Source: JAUWKC01 sp035529895 (GTDB taxonomy: Bacteria > Planctomycetota > Phycisphaerae > Sedimentisphaerales > Anaerobacaceae). Taken from it: a stretch of DNA of 64,000 nt. The stretch is from assembly GCA_035529895.1 (NCBI GenBank), contig DATKVV010000005.1, positions 88,943 to 152,942 on the forward strand, in the 5' to 3' direction. How positions within the stretch are numbered: the stretch's first letter is position 1; each line of letters starts with the position of its first letter. Both the position numbers and the translations under genes were made by a program. Under the pieces are notes generated by a model. It worked only from the letters and a program-made list of their open reading frames with translations, searched no databases and had not been told where the DNA came from. Shown piece after piece: positions 51,023-59,943 of the stretch.

Positions 51023-53212
51023 CTACGGTGGCGTTTGCGGCATTTGTAAGGGCTGACTGTTCGACTGAGGGCCGGTTTCAGGTGCTTGCGAAATCATCGG
51101 TCGTCGTTGCAGTAAATATAAGCCAGCAATAAAGACGGCCAGAAGTAAAATCAAAGTCAACAGCAGCCGCCACGGAAAATAATGAACACCCTTGGCACCT
51201 TCGGGATACTCGGGCCTTTCCGTGAAGAATCGGCTCTGTTGACGCGTCAACCGCATCCTCGCATTTATCCCCCAGCCGGAGCCTTCGAGTATCGCGCTCA
51301 AGTCCCGCCTGCGCAGCTTCACAAAAGCCACAACAGATATTGGTACCATCACGGCAAAAACCGCTCCGATGACCCCCGCCAGTATCCGCCACGGATGAAT
51401 AGCGGTCAGAGTCTTCGTAATATATGCCAGAGACGAGCCCAAAGCGGCAACCGTGACTCCCGCCCCCATCAGCAGTCCGGCTCGCGATACACCCGCTTGC
51501 TGAGTTTGGGACGACGAGGCCGCCACCTGTGCACCGGCCTGATCCACGGCGGAAGACGCCGCCGAATCGAGTTTCTTTTCCGCCGTTGTCGTGATCGACT
51601 CAATCTTGCCGACCACCAACCGCCCAAGTCGCTGGAAAGGCGAAAGCAGAGCTTCCCTGAAGCTAATCGGATTCTCAATAATGTCAACTACCCTTGCCTC
51701 ATACTCCCTGCCGGCTATGTCATAGAAAACTCCTCGCTTGCCTATGCACAGATTTCCCTTGCCACCCGAAGTCACGGGGACAACCACTTCCATTTTGTCG
51801 CCTTCCCGAGACGCTATTTCCACATAAAGTACATACATGTACGAATTGCCGGCCACTGATTTGTGCTCACTGCGGCTGCCCGTCCGCACGGAAAGATTGA
51901 ACCGCCGCCCGTCCATTACCAGACTGCCCATCTCGAACATGGCTCGACTGGCTGTGCTGTAAAGGTCGGGAAAGCTGACAAAATTATTTACAAAGTCTAT
52001 CATGTAAGCCTGATACAAGATGAGTTTTTCGAGCAAGCGGATTTTGTCAAGTGCAAGAGCGGTGCGCGCGCTGTTGGAAATAAGCGTCCGCACAGCATTT
52101 GCGAACCGCTCGTCCAAATAATCCCGCAGTTTTTCTATCCCCAGCGGCTCCACTGCTGCGCCGGCTTTGCTCCCCAGCCACTCCTGGTGAGCAGCGAAAA
52201 ACGCCTTGATCTCCTGCCACTGTTCCACCGACAGCGTCGTGCCGCTCTCACCAACAAGCGGCCTGATAACTTTTTCGCGGAAACCCTCAAGAGCCGCAGC
52301 GTAGTAGGGATTAATCTTGTCGCTAAAATCAAGCGATTGAAAAGGTCTGGCCTTAGCCAGAGGCGCCTTTCTCAACACTTCCTCAATTACCGCGGGGTCA
52401 TCGAAATCCAGCTCCTCCATTTCGGACTCCGTCCAGCCCATCCGTTGGCTGAACCGCTCGTCCAGCGCCAAGGCCACACACTGGGCAAAGTACTGATCAA
52501 TCTTATCCCTAATCGCGGCAAAACTCGCAAACGCATCTGAGGTCTCGACACCGAGAGGCATAATAGCCGTTCTCTCCTGTCCGGTCGGAATCTGTCCCTG
52601 CTCATGCCAATTCAGATAAGCACTGGCCTGTTCAACAAAGCTCGTTAACTGGGCAGAACCTATGCCTTGGGTTCCACTCGGATGGGCCGTGCCGCCAACG
52701 GTTTCGATAATATCAGCGATGAACTGCCGCACCTCGGCATCCGTTGCCGCCTCGGGCAGAACCACCCCGGCCTCACTGACCGGCGTAGCCTCCAGTTGGG
52801 CCTTGATCTTGCGAATCTGCTCCAAGCTGACTTCCGCCGCCTCCCTCTCGCCCAGTTTCCTCAAAGCCTTCCTGGCTGCATCCAGCACTTTTTTGCCTTC
52901 GGCTGTGTCCGGCTCGACGTCCTCCAGACGCAGCACTGTACTGTGCAAACTTATGCCCGTGTGGTCGCAGAGCACACCCAGGAGCCAGTTAATAGCATCC
53001 ATGACCTCGTGACACATAATTCGCCCGCTGTTGTCAGTATCAAGCAGACACAGAAAAGTCTTGTCGCAGCTCATACTGTCGACCGGCGAACCTGTCGCCA
53101 CCCAATGGGCCTCATCAAGCCTGACGACGTTCTCAAGGTCCTCGGCGGTTTCTACCTTAAGGTGAAATGAACGACCGTACCGCTTGAAAATCATATGTGA
53201 AGTCTTTGACAT
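51023..53212 (-). CDS. Large membrane protein with an EF-hand loop, downstream of ECF sigma
   Basis: A roughly 729-residue protein with no family recognised. ATG at 53212 has AGGGGA upstream. Near residue 55 is a canonical EF-hand loop DTDNSGRIMCHE with Asp, Asp, Ser and the last Glu in place. Long helical regions follow (120-430), then a beta-rich segment (about 455-530). Two hydrophobic pairs lie toward the end (about 600-660, AGLLMGAGVTVAALGSSLAY and ILAGVIGAVFAVMVPISVVA; and about 695-715, LLLTLILLLAVFIAGLYLLQ). The tail is Pro/Gln-rich. A calcium-responsive membrane protein is plausible from the EF-hand, but unproven. Confidence 0.75.
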   Translation of the reverse strand: MSKTSHMIFKRYGRSFHLKVETAEDLENVVRLDEAHWVATGSPVDSMSCDKTFLCLLDTDNSGRIMCHEVMDAINWLLGVLCDHTGISLHSTVLRLEDVEPDTAEGKKVLDAARKALRKLGEREAAEVSLEQIRKIKAQLEATPVSEAGVVLPEAATDAEVRQFIADIIETVGGTAHPSGTQGIGSAQLTSFVEQASAYLNWHEQGQIPTGQERTAIMPLGVETSDAFASFAAIRDKIDQYFAQCVALALDERFSQRMGWTESEMEELDFDDPAVIEEVLRKAPLAKARPFQSLDFSDKINPYYAAALEGFREKVIRPLVGESGTTLSVEQWQEIKAFFAAHQEWLGSKAGAAVEPLGIEKLRDYLDERFANAVRTLISNSARTALALDKIRLLEKLILYQAYMIDFVNNFVSFPDLYSTASRAMFEMGSLVMDGRRFNLSVRTGSRSEHKSVAGNSYMYVLYVEIASREGDKMEVVVPVTSGGKGNLCIGKRGVFYDIAGREYEARVVDIIENPISFREALLSPFQRLGRLVVGKIESITTTAEKKLDSAASSAVDQAGAQVAASSSQTQQAGVSRAGLLMGAGVTVAALGSSLAYITKTLTAIHPWRILAGVIGAVFAVMVPISVVAFVKLRRRDLSAILEGSGWGINARMRLTRQQSRFFTERPEYPEGAKGVHYFPWRLLLTLILLLAVFIAGLYLLQRRPMISQAPETGPQSNSQPLQMPQTPP

Positions 53213-53588
53213 TTTATTTCCCCTGTCTTCGTGAGTGCTGCGCACGAAAAAGCCATCTGATCTCCCATAAAGACACAAGATCACTATCAACCATGGGCGG
53301 CCTTATTGTACAGAGAAAAGGCACCCAAATAAAGTCTTTACCGGCCGGCTTTCTGATATTGTTACCGTGCCTGCAGCTCTGCTATGCTCGGGCAACCTAA
53401 CTCCTTCGCAAGGACGGTGAACCTTACTGCTTTTCGCAAATACGGCGTCGTCCGCCACATCGGTGAATAAACTCAGAAACGTTTTGCGTTCACTCTGCAA
53501 ACCGATCCCGCAGGTCCAATCACAACGACGAAAGTCGCACACGGAAAATTTGCTGGCGCTGTGTTGTGGCTTAAACTACAACTCCGGC
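53213..53588 (-). other. Gap between EF-hand gene and coiled-coil gene
   Basis: 376 bp without a supported gene. A minus-strand frame at 53303-53542 is open but has no ribosome site or domain. The gap contains the perfect palindrome CCGGCCGG inside TACCGGCCGGC near 53340. The EF-hand gene may therefore have its own promoter rather than depend on the sigma gene. Confidence 0.4.
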
Positions 53589-53990
53589 TCAGTGGTCGTT
53601 AGCCATTCTCTTTATAAGCGCCTCGATATTGGCCAAACGCGCCTGAATCTGCCTGATAGTAGAGGTTCTCGACCTCGTGTAGAGCAAAACAGTGAAAATC
53701 ACCGCGATTAGTAACAGTGCACGCAATATCACCGGCAAACAGTGCGACCAAATAAGCTCGACCTCATTGAAGTACTGGTCCATTCTGAGACGCTCCACAA
53801 CTGCTCCGATCACAAAGCATATCACTACCAGCACCCAGGCAATTATGACCTCCCATTTCGTACGTCGCAGGCGGGCTTTCTCTTTTTCAATAATCTTCTG
53901 AGCCAGTTCCGCATCCTTCTGACGTTTGCCTTCAGAGGCACTACCCATTTGTCCGAGGAGCCCTTTCTTTATGTCACTTTCTTTTGCCAT
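53589..53990 (-). CDS. Two-helix membrane protein with coiled coil, possible sigma partner
   Basis: A 133-residue protein. The N-terminal third is a charged helix (KDAELAQKIIEKEKARLRRT); two membrane helices follow (about 46-64, VIIAWVLVVICFVIGAVV, and about 85-103, VILRALLLIAVIFTVLLYTR), then a short coiled coil (RQIQARLANIEALIKRM). It begins three bases after the ECF sigma gene, so it is very likely co-transcribed. Position and membrane helices suggest an anti-sigma role, but there is no zinc-finger anti-sigma motif (HXXXCXXC) and no known domain. Confidence 0.75.
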   Translation of the reverse strand: MAKESDIKKGLLGQMGSASEGKRQKDAELAQKIIEKEKARLRRTKWEVIIAWVLVVICFVIGAVVERLRMDQYFNEVELIWSHCLPVILRALLLIAVIFTVLLYTRSRTSTIRQIQARLANIEALIKRMANDH

Positions 53991-53993
53991 TGT

Positions 53994-54527
53994 TCAATTC
54001 TCCATTTCTCGCTTAAGAGCGCGCTTCGCATAATGTATGCGCGACCTCACCGTACCGACTTTACAACCGATTACCTGTGATATTTGCTCATACGACATTT
54101 GCTCCAAAAACCGCAACAGAAGAACCTCTTTATGTTCCAGCCTCAATCTCTCAAGACATTTGTGAACCTTGGTCGCATCTTCAGCAGAAAAAATGGGTTC
54201 CTCATTATCTTCTGGCACTGCCACATCCTCTGCAAGCAGACACAAATGCTTCTTCTTCCTGAGTTCCTTATACACATTGTTGCGAGCGACACGATAAAGC
54301 CACGCCGAAAATGTATCGAACTGCCTGAGAGTGTGTATCTTTCTGATAACGGTAAGCCACGTATCCTGCAATATGTCCTCGGCCATCCCCGGATCCTCTA
54401 ACAATCGAGCCACGAAGTAGCGCAGCGGCCCCTGATATCGCTCGATGAGTTCGGCAAAAGCGCTCCTGTCGCCGATTTGACAGCGAAGCACCAGCACCTG
54501 CTCTATCAATCGGTCCCTTAGGCCCAT
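53994..54527 (-). CDS. ECF-type RNA polymerase sigma factor
   Basis: A 177-residue sigma-70 family factor. Region 2: ERYQGPLRYFVARLLEDPGM, AEDILQDTWLTVIRKIHTLR, FSAWLYRVARNN. Region 4: LRLEHKEVLLLRFLEQMSYE then QISQVIGCKVGTVRSRIHYA, the helix-turn-helix. Length is typical. ATG at 54527 has AGGATAAC upstream. It is the first gene of a minus-strand unit with the membrane coiled-coil protein and possibly the EF-hand protein. Signals and target promoters are unknown. Confidence 0.95.
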   Translation of the reverse strand: MGLRDRLIEQVLVLRCQIGDRSAFAELIERYQGPLRYFVARLLEDPGMAEDILQDTWLTVIRKIHTLRQFDTFSAWLYRVARNNVYKELRKKKHLCLLAEDVAVPEDNEEPIFSAEDATKVHKCLERLRLEHKEVLLLRFLEQMSYEQISQVIGCKVGTVRSRIHYAKRALKREMEN

Positions 54528-54677
54528 AGGTTATCCTCAACATATAAAGATGCGCTGTAAGCCGGCAAGTTCAAGAAGTCCTAAATTTTTTTCCTTTTTA
54601 CCAAAAATTCGTGCTTGCGACATTATATCTGCCTCCCCCATCCGACCGTTGGAGGGCGCCCGGTACCGTTATATCGT

Positions 54678-54705
54678 TTGACATTTCCCCTAAAAGCCTT
54701 ATCCT
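54678..54705 (+). promoter_or_regulatory. Candidate sigma-70 promoter of the MBL-fold RNase-like gene
   Basis: TTGACA at 54678-54683 (perfect), 16-base spacer, TATCCT at 54700-54705 (four of six). Transcription would start near 54712, about 30 nt before the ATG at 54744. The -10 box is overlapped by CTTATCC (54698-54704), which has an inverted partner GGATAAG at 54735-54741, so an operator or long hairpin is possible. Confidence 0.5.
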
Positions 54706-54743
54706 ATTTCAAAACCATCGACGATTATACGGTCGGATAAGAT

Positions 54744-56150
54744 ATGCAAATAAAACTAAAGTTTCTTGGAGCCGCCCAGAACGTTACGGGCTCGCGGCAC
54801 CTTCTGGAGGCAAACGGTGCACGCATTCTCGTAGATTGCGGACTCTACCAGGAGCGGCAGTTCAGAGAAAGAAACTGGGACCCTTTTCTTGTACCGCCCG
54901 ATAGTATCGACGCCGTTCTGTTAACACACGCACATTTGGACCATTGCGGCTTACTGCCCAAGCTGGCTCGGGAGGGATTCAAAGGGAAAATATACTGTAC
55001 CGCCGCTACTGCAGAAATTGCGAAGATTATATTGCTGGACTCGGCCCACTTGCAGGAAGAGGACGCCGAACATAAGCGCAAAAGACACGAGCGGGAGGGC
55101 CGAAAGAGCCCGTTCCCGGAAATTCCGCTCTATAGCACCGCCGATGCCGAGGCCTGTTTCCCCCTTTTTTCATCTGTTGAATACAGAGAAGCAACACAAC
55201 TGGGAAACGGCGTGGAGGCCACCTTTTATGACGCCGGCCACGTCCTCGGCTCTTCCGTCATAAGGGCCAAGGTACGTCAGGACGGCCAGGAGAGAATTAT
55301 CATATTCTCCGGTGATATGGGCAGACCGAACAGACCCATCGTGTGCGACCCCACTGTCTTCGATGAGGCCGACTACGTTCTGATAGAGTCCACGTATGGG
55401 GACAGGGTACACGAGCAAGTCGAAGATGTCAAAAAAGCAATCGGCAACGTAATAAACTCGACAAAAAAAGCCGGCGGCAATATCATCGTCCCCAGTTTCG
55501 CTCTCGAACGCTCACAGGAAGTTCTGTATTACATAAATGAGCTGCTCCTCGAAGATGCCATACCGCACATAATGGTCTTTCTGGACAGCCCCATGGCCTC
55601 AAAGGTCACCAAAGTCTTCCAGCAGCATCCCGAGCTGTTCAACGATGATATGGCCGAGTTCATCCGGCAGAACGAGTCGCCTTTCAACTTTCCGGGCCTG
55701 AAAGTCGTCGAAACAACCAAAGAATCAAAGGCCATAAACAGTATAAGAGGGACCATCATGGTCATAGCCGGCTCCGGGATGTGCACGGGGGGCCGAGTGA
55801 AACATCATCTGGTCAACAACATTGCGCGCCCGGAAAGCACGATAATGTTCGTAGGGTATCAGGCTGTCGGCACCTTGGGCAGACAAATCGTTGACGGCCA
55901 GGAGCAAGTCAGAATCCTCGGCCAGGAATATCCGGTCAAAGCAAACATAGTGCGAATCCACGGTTTCTCCTCGCACGCCGACAGGGATGAGCTTTTCAAC
56001 TGGTTAACCAAACTCAAAAAGCCCCCAAAAAAGCTCTTCGTCGTACATGGCGAGCCCGAAAGCGCGACAAGTTTCGCCGACTACGTCCGCGAAAAAACTA
56101 ACTGGGACGTATCCGTCCCGGCCTACCAGGATGAAGTTGTCCTCAATTAG
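54744..56150 (+). CDS. Beta-CASP metallo-beta-lactamase RNA-processing protein (CPSF/YsH1-like)
   Basis: A 468-residue metallo-beta-lactamase fold hydrolase with an inserted beta-CASP domain. Metal ligands: HAHLDHCG near residue 60; later Asp/His motifs GHVLGSS near 165 and SGDMGRPNRP near 190. The beta-CASP region (about 210-400) contains ESTYGDR, PSFALERSQEVLYYI, GSGMCTGGRVKHHL, and the terminal SSHADRDEL His. Family members are RNA endo- or exonucleases, including archaeal CPSF-like proteins. It is monocistronic, five bases from a convergent gene. It probably acts in mRNA or rRNA maturation. Confidence 0.93.
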   Translation: MQIKLKFLGAAQNVTGSRHLLEANGARILVDCGLYQERQFRERNWDPFLVPPDSIDAVLLTHAHLDHCGLLPKLAREGFKGKIYCTAATAEIAKIILLDSAHLQEEDAEHKRKRHEREGRKSPFPEIPLYSTADAEACFPLFSSVEYREATQLGNGVEATFYDAGHVLGSSVIRAKVRQDGQERIIIFSGDMGRPNRPIVCDPTVFDEADYVLIESTYGDRVHEQVEDVKKAIGNVINSTKKAGGNIIVPSFALERSQEVLYYINELLLEDAIPHIMVFLDSPMASKVTKVFQQHPELFNDDMAEFIRQNESPFNFPGLKVVETTKESKAINSIRGTIMVIAGSGMCTGGRVKHHLVNNIARPESTIMFVGYQAVGTLGRQIVDGQEQVRILGQEYPVKANIVRIHGFSSHADRDELFNWLTKLKKPPKKLFVVHGEPESATSFADYVREKTNWDVSVPAYQDEVVLN

Positions 56151-56155
56151 GCCGC

Positions 56156-58384
56156 TCACTTACGGGCAGATGCCGGTTGACTTCCGCTTCCGCCGTCTTT
56201 AACAATTGAATCAAGCAGGGTTTTCAGTTGGCTAACACTGCTGACCGGCTTCCTGCAAACGTAATTCTCACAAACATACGCCGTCGCCCTGCCGCCTGTT
56301 ACAGCCTGTCCCTTCAGAAACGGATTTATCCGCTCGATGGCGCTACCTGACTCGCCTGCGCCGTGAAACAGAATAACTGCGTTCGGAAGAAACTTGCTGC
56401 GAACCAGCTTCAGCATCTCTTTTGTCCCGGCCTGCTCCGAATCCCCGGCAATAACAATCTCTTGCGTTGGACCAAGCCGGAAATCAAGCGCCGTCAGCAT
56501 CGCACTCGACGAAGCGGGCGACTTTGATAATTGCGCCGAGAACGCTTCCAACACCTGCTTGCCTCGCTCGGTAAATTGCTCCTGCGCTGTGAATCGTCCG
56601 AGCCTCAATAAAACCAGGGCCGCAATCGAATTTCCGCTGGGAACCGCACCATCGTAGCCGGGTTTTTCGCGCGCGAACAACTGCTTACCATCCTTGCCGG
56701 CCAGGAAAAAACCGCCGCCGCTCTCGTCGCCGAATTGTTCCACCATCCGCTCAGCCAGATTTCTCGCTTCCAAAAGCCATTTGACATCGAACGTCGCCTC
56801 ATACAAATCCAACAGCCCCATTATCATAAAAGCATAATCATCGAGAAAAGCTGGACCGACCGCTTTTCCGCCCCGATAGTAACGCATCAGTCGGCCATCA
56901 CGTCGCAGCCTATTCAATACAAACTCCACAGCTCTCTCTGCAGCGATGACATACTTTCTCTCTTCCAGCACCGCCCCTCCATAGGCCAGAGACGAAACCA
57001 TCAAACCATTCCAGCCGGCAATAACCTTATCATCCCGATGCGGCCGAATCCTCTTGCCACGATGCTCCAAAAGCCTTGACCGACCTTCGGCAACGATGCC
57101 CTCTATCTCGCGTCCCTCTTTCTTAAGCCGTCTTGCCAATTCACCCGCAGAGGCGGTGACATTCAGAATGCTACTGTTATCCTCAAAGTTGCCCTTCTCG
57201 TTTACACCGTAATAAGCGCTGAAAATACTGCCCTTTTCCCGCCCCAGAACATTCTCTATCTGGTTCGGCTCCCAAATGTAAAACAACCCCTCCTTCCCTT
57301 CACTGTCCGCGTCTTCTGCGCTATAAAACCCACCTTCGCCAGCGGTCATATCACGCCGCACATATTCAAAAACCTCGCGGGCAACCCGGGCATAGTCTTC
57401 TTTACCCGTTGCCTGATATGCCTGAATGTAGACTCTGCTCAAAAGCGCCTGGTCATAGAGCATCTTCTCGAAGTGTGGAACAAGCCACTTTGCATCCGTC
57501 GAATAGCGGTGAAAACCGCCGCCGATATGGTCATAAATCCCGCCTTTCGCCATCGCATCGAGCGTCGTTTCCACCATAACCAGTGCCTTCGGCTCATCCG
57601 TCCTTTGCCAGTAACCGAGTAACATTGAAAGATTGCTCGGCTGCGGAAACTTCGGCGCCCCCCCAAACCCGCCATACGCGCTGTCAAAAACGGACTCGAA
57701 GTACGAATAAGCGTTTGTCAAGCTGTCGCCCGAAAGAGTTTCCTGCCGGGCCTGCCCGCTCAACCCCGCCAACACCCCACTGATTTTACCTGCCGACTCA
57801 ACCAATTCGGCCCGCCTGTCCTTCCACGCCCGGGCAACAGCTAAAAGCATCTTCTCAAAACTTGGCCGGCCGTAAGCATCGTTCGGCGGAAAATATGTCC
57901 CGCCATAGAAAGGTTTACCTTCCGGAGTCAAAAACACCGATAAAGGCCACCCCCCGCTGCCGGTCATCATTTGAACGGCATTCATATAGACAGCATCAAC
58001 ATCGGGCCTCTGCTCCCGGTCAACCTTGATGCTCACAAAATGCTCGTTCATTACCTTTGCTATTTGCTCATCGGCGAAGCTCTCCCGCTCCATAACGTGA
58101 CACCAATGACACGTCGAATAACCTATTGAAAGGAAGATTGGTTTATCCTCTTTCCTGGCCCGCTCAAACGCAGCATCACCCCATGGGTACCAGTCAACAG
58201 GATTGTGAGCATGCTGCAGAAGATAGGGACTCGTTTCATTAATAAGCCTGTTGCTGTACCTTACGGACGTGCTTTGCTTTTCCACAGTCTTACCCCCTTG
58301 GCCGCTCCCGCTCAGGCCGCGAATAGCCTCAGCGCACCAGACCGATACCAAAAACGTTCCAATAAACTCGCGCAGCGCCGTCAT
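56156..58384 (-). CDS. Thioredoxin domain-containing protein, YyaL/SSP411 (DUF255) family
   Basis: A 742-residue protein. Residues 40-160 are a thioredoxin-like domain: NPVDWYPWGDAAFERARKED, then LSIGYSTCHWCHVMERESF with a CX2C pair, and GGWPLSVFLTPEGKPFYGGT. Residues 190-720 are an (alpha/alpha)6-barrel like that of N-acyl-glucosamine epimerases (GGFHRYSTDAKWLVPHFEKM; DDYAFMIMGLLDLYEAT). The N-terminal 25 residues may be a short anchor or signal (FIGTFLVSVWCAEAI). A close-family YyaL is widespread, with an unresolved function often described as redox or carbohydrate-related. RBS AGGAAG supports the ATG. Confidence 0.93.
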   Translation of the reverse strand: MTALREFIGTFLVSVWCAEAIRGLSGSGQGGKTVEKQSTSVRYSNRLINETSPYLLQHAHNPVDWYPWGDAAFERARKEDKPIFLSIGYSTCHWCHVMERESFADEQIAKVMNEHFVSIKVDREQRPDVDAVYMNAVQMMTGSGGWPLSVFLTPEGKPFYGGTYFPPNDAYGRPSFEKMLLAVARAWKDRRAELVESAGKISGVLAGLSGQARQETLSGDSLTNAYSYFESVFDSAYGGFGGAPKFPQPSNLSMLLGYWQRTDEPKALVMVETTLDAMAKGGIYDHIGGGFHRYSTDAKWLVPHFEKMLYDQALLSRVYIQAYQATGKEDYARVAREVFEYVRRDMTAGEGGFYSAEDADSEGKEGLFYIWEPNQIENVLGREKGSIFSAYYGVNEKGNFEDNSSILNVTASAGELARRLKKEGREIEGIVAEGRSRLLEHRGKRIRPHRDDKVIAGWNGLMVSSLAYGGAVLEERKYVIAAERAVEFVLNRLRRDGRLMRYYRGGKAVGPAFLDDYAFMIMGLLDLYEATFDVKWLLEARNLAERMVEQFGDESGGGFFLAGKDGKQLFAREKPGYDGAVPSGNSIAALVLLRLGRFTAQEQFTERGKQVLEAFSAQLSKSPASSSAMLTALDFRLGPTQEIVIAGDSEQAGTKEMLKLVRSKFLPNAVILFHGAGESGSAIERINPFLKGQAVTGGRATAYVCENYVCRKPVSSVSQLKTLLDSIVKDGGSGSQPASARK

Positions 58385-58454
58385 TTTTCTTCCTGCATTA
58401 CAATTGCGGTCTGCTCTTATTAATACTACGTGGCTAACGATGGCTGGGGTCAGA

Positions 58455-59897
58455 CTATTTATCGCGCAGCTTGCGGAGTATATTCCAGTACGCCCCTCGG
58501 GCGCCTTGTCCGATTGCCTGCGTCAAAGCAACATTCTCGTTGTAATTGTGGTCGGTGGATACGGCGCCTTCAGGACTTTCCGGGTCTTCTTCCATCGGCT
58601 CAAAGAACCGCTTATCGCCGGCAATCAAGTCCTTTATCACCCGAGCCGGGTTCCGCCCCAGAGTCCGCGATATATAGAAAGTTGGTCTCAGGAAATCCAC
58701 AGGCCCCGCGTACTTCCGACGAATATTGGGGTTTTCCTCTGACACACCTTCGGCAGTTACTATTCGCGCCATTTCGGTACCCGGATAAACCCTGACGCCA
58801 AGCGGCGCACCGGCACAATCCGGGTCAATTTGCTTTATAAACTCGATTGTTTCTGCAACGGTCTCAGGTGTCTCGCCGGGTCCGCCAAACAGCAAATCTA
58901 TCATAACCCTTATGCCGTTAGCCCGGCACAAACGCACAGCCGAGGCAAGGTCTTCTTTGATATGGGTTTGGCGGTAAGTCTTCAGCATCAGGGGGCACGC
59001 GGAGTCGCCCGTAAAATCTATGCCGACACAGCCTGCCTTGCTCATCGCCGCCGCGAGCTCGCCATCAAAAGGCACGACCGCCATATACGTATACCAGCGC
59101 AGGCGTTTGCCGAGCGAGCGTCGGTTAAACTCCTCACAGACTGCAAGCGCATGACTTCGAGGAACGTTAAACTCGGAATCGCACAAATGCAGCACGTCTA
59201 TCCCCTGGGCCAGAAGCGCCTCCGCCTCGTCGGCAACCTCCGACGGTTCCCGCGCCCTGATTGTCGTACCTTTGGACAGAGGGTCGGCGCAGTAAACGCA
59301 CTGCCGGTTGCAGCCGCGCTTGGTCTCGAGACCGCCCTGCCCCCCTGCCCTGAAGTAACTGACATTATCAATTGAATCACGACGTGTCGGCAGTGACAGC
59401 GGCGAAGGCCACGCAGGCCGATTACTGCAAATCTCACCGTCCCGACGCCAGATTAAACCTCCGACACGCTCAAAACTTCTCGACCCTCTCACCTCATTCA
59501 GAAGCGACACTATGGCCTGCTCGCCGTCGCCACGAATCCCAAAGTCAACCCCCACGTATTCCACAATTCGCTCGGCAAAAATCGAAAACCCCACACCACC
59601 AGTTACTATTGGGGCATCGGTCACGCTTCGCAACGCACTTACGGTCTCGGCCAGCTTCGGCAGGAACCAGTCAGCCTTCGGCCAAAAGCAATCGTCCACG
59701 TTGCGAAACGAAAGCCCCACCAACCACGGGTCGTTTGCGGAAAAATAGTCTTTCAGAATCGCCGCAGGGTCATCGGCCAGGCATAAATCGACCACGTCCA
59801 CTTTGATTCCGGCAGCTCCTGCCGCCCCCGCAATATAGTCCAGACCAAGCGGCCCTATGGGAGGGGTCATCGTATTTGTATTGATTAATGTTAACAT
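58455..59897 (-). CDS. B12-binding radical SAM protein
   Basis: A 480-residue protein. Residues 1-130 are a cobalamin-binding-like Rossmann fold (TPPIGPLGLDYIAGAAGAAG near the start, GDGEQAIVSLLNEV near 145). The radical SAM core begins at about 200 with the cluster ligands CNRQCVYC (CX3CX2C) and continues LHLCDSEFNVPR and MIDLLFGGPGETPETVAET. Family enzymes do methyl transfer or ring-forming chemistry on varied substrates. ATG at 59897 has GGCGG near it and matches the usual family start; an upstream ATG at 59915 is also open. It is 46 bp after the transaldolase-like gene. Confidence 0.9.
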   Translation of the reverse strand: MLTLINTNTMTPPIGPLGLDYIAGAAGAAGIKVDVVDLCLADDPAAILKDYFSANDPWLVGLSFRNVDDCFWPKADWFLPKLAETVSALRSVTDAPIVTGGVGFSIFAERIVEYVGVDFGIRGDGEQAIVSLLNEVRGSRSFERVGGLIWRRDGEICSNRPAWPSPLSLPTRRDSIDNVSYFRAGGQGGLETKRGCNRQCVYCADPLSKGTTIRAREPSEVADEAEALLAQGIDVLHLCDSEFNVPRSHALAVCEEFNRRSLGKRLRWYTYMAVVPFDGELAAAMSKAGCVGIDFTGDSACPLMLKTYRQTHIKEDLASAVRLCRANGIRVMIDLLFGGPGETPETVAETIEFIKQIDPDCAGAPLGVRVYPGTEMARIVTAEGVSEENPNIRRKYAGPVDFLRPTFYISRTLGRNPARVIKDLIAGDKRFFEPMEEDPESPEGAVSTDHNYNENVALTQAIGQGARGAYWNILRKLRDK

Positions 59898-59943
59898 ACA
59901 TCCGCCAAAGCCCATACGAGCTAAAAGTGAAAAGTATGCTGTT

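Noticed and set aside
53303..53542. 79-codon minus-strand frame between the EF-hand and coiled-coil genes
   Set aside because: No ribosome site or recognisable domain; Cys/Arg-rich composition typical of chance frames here.
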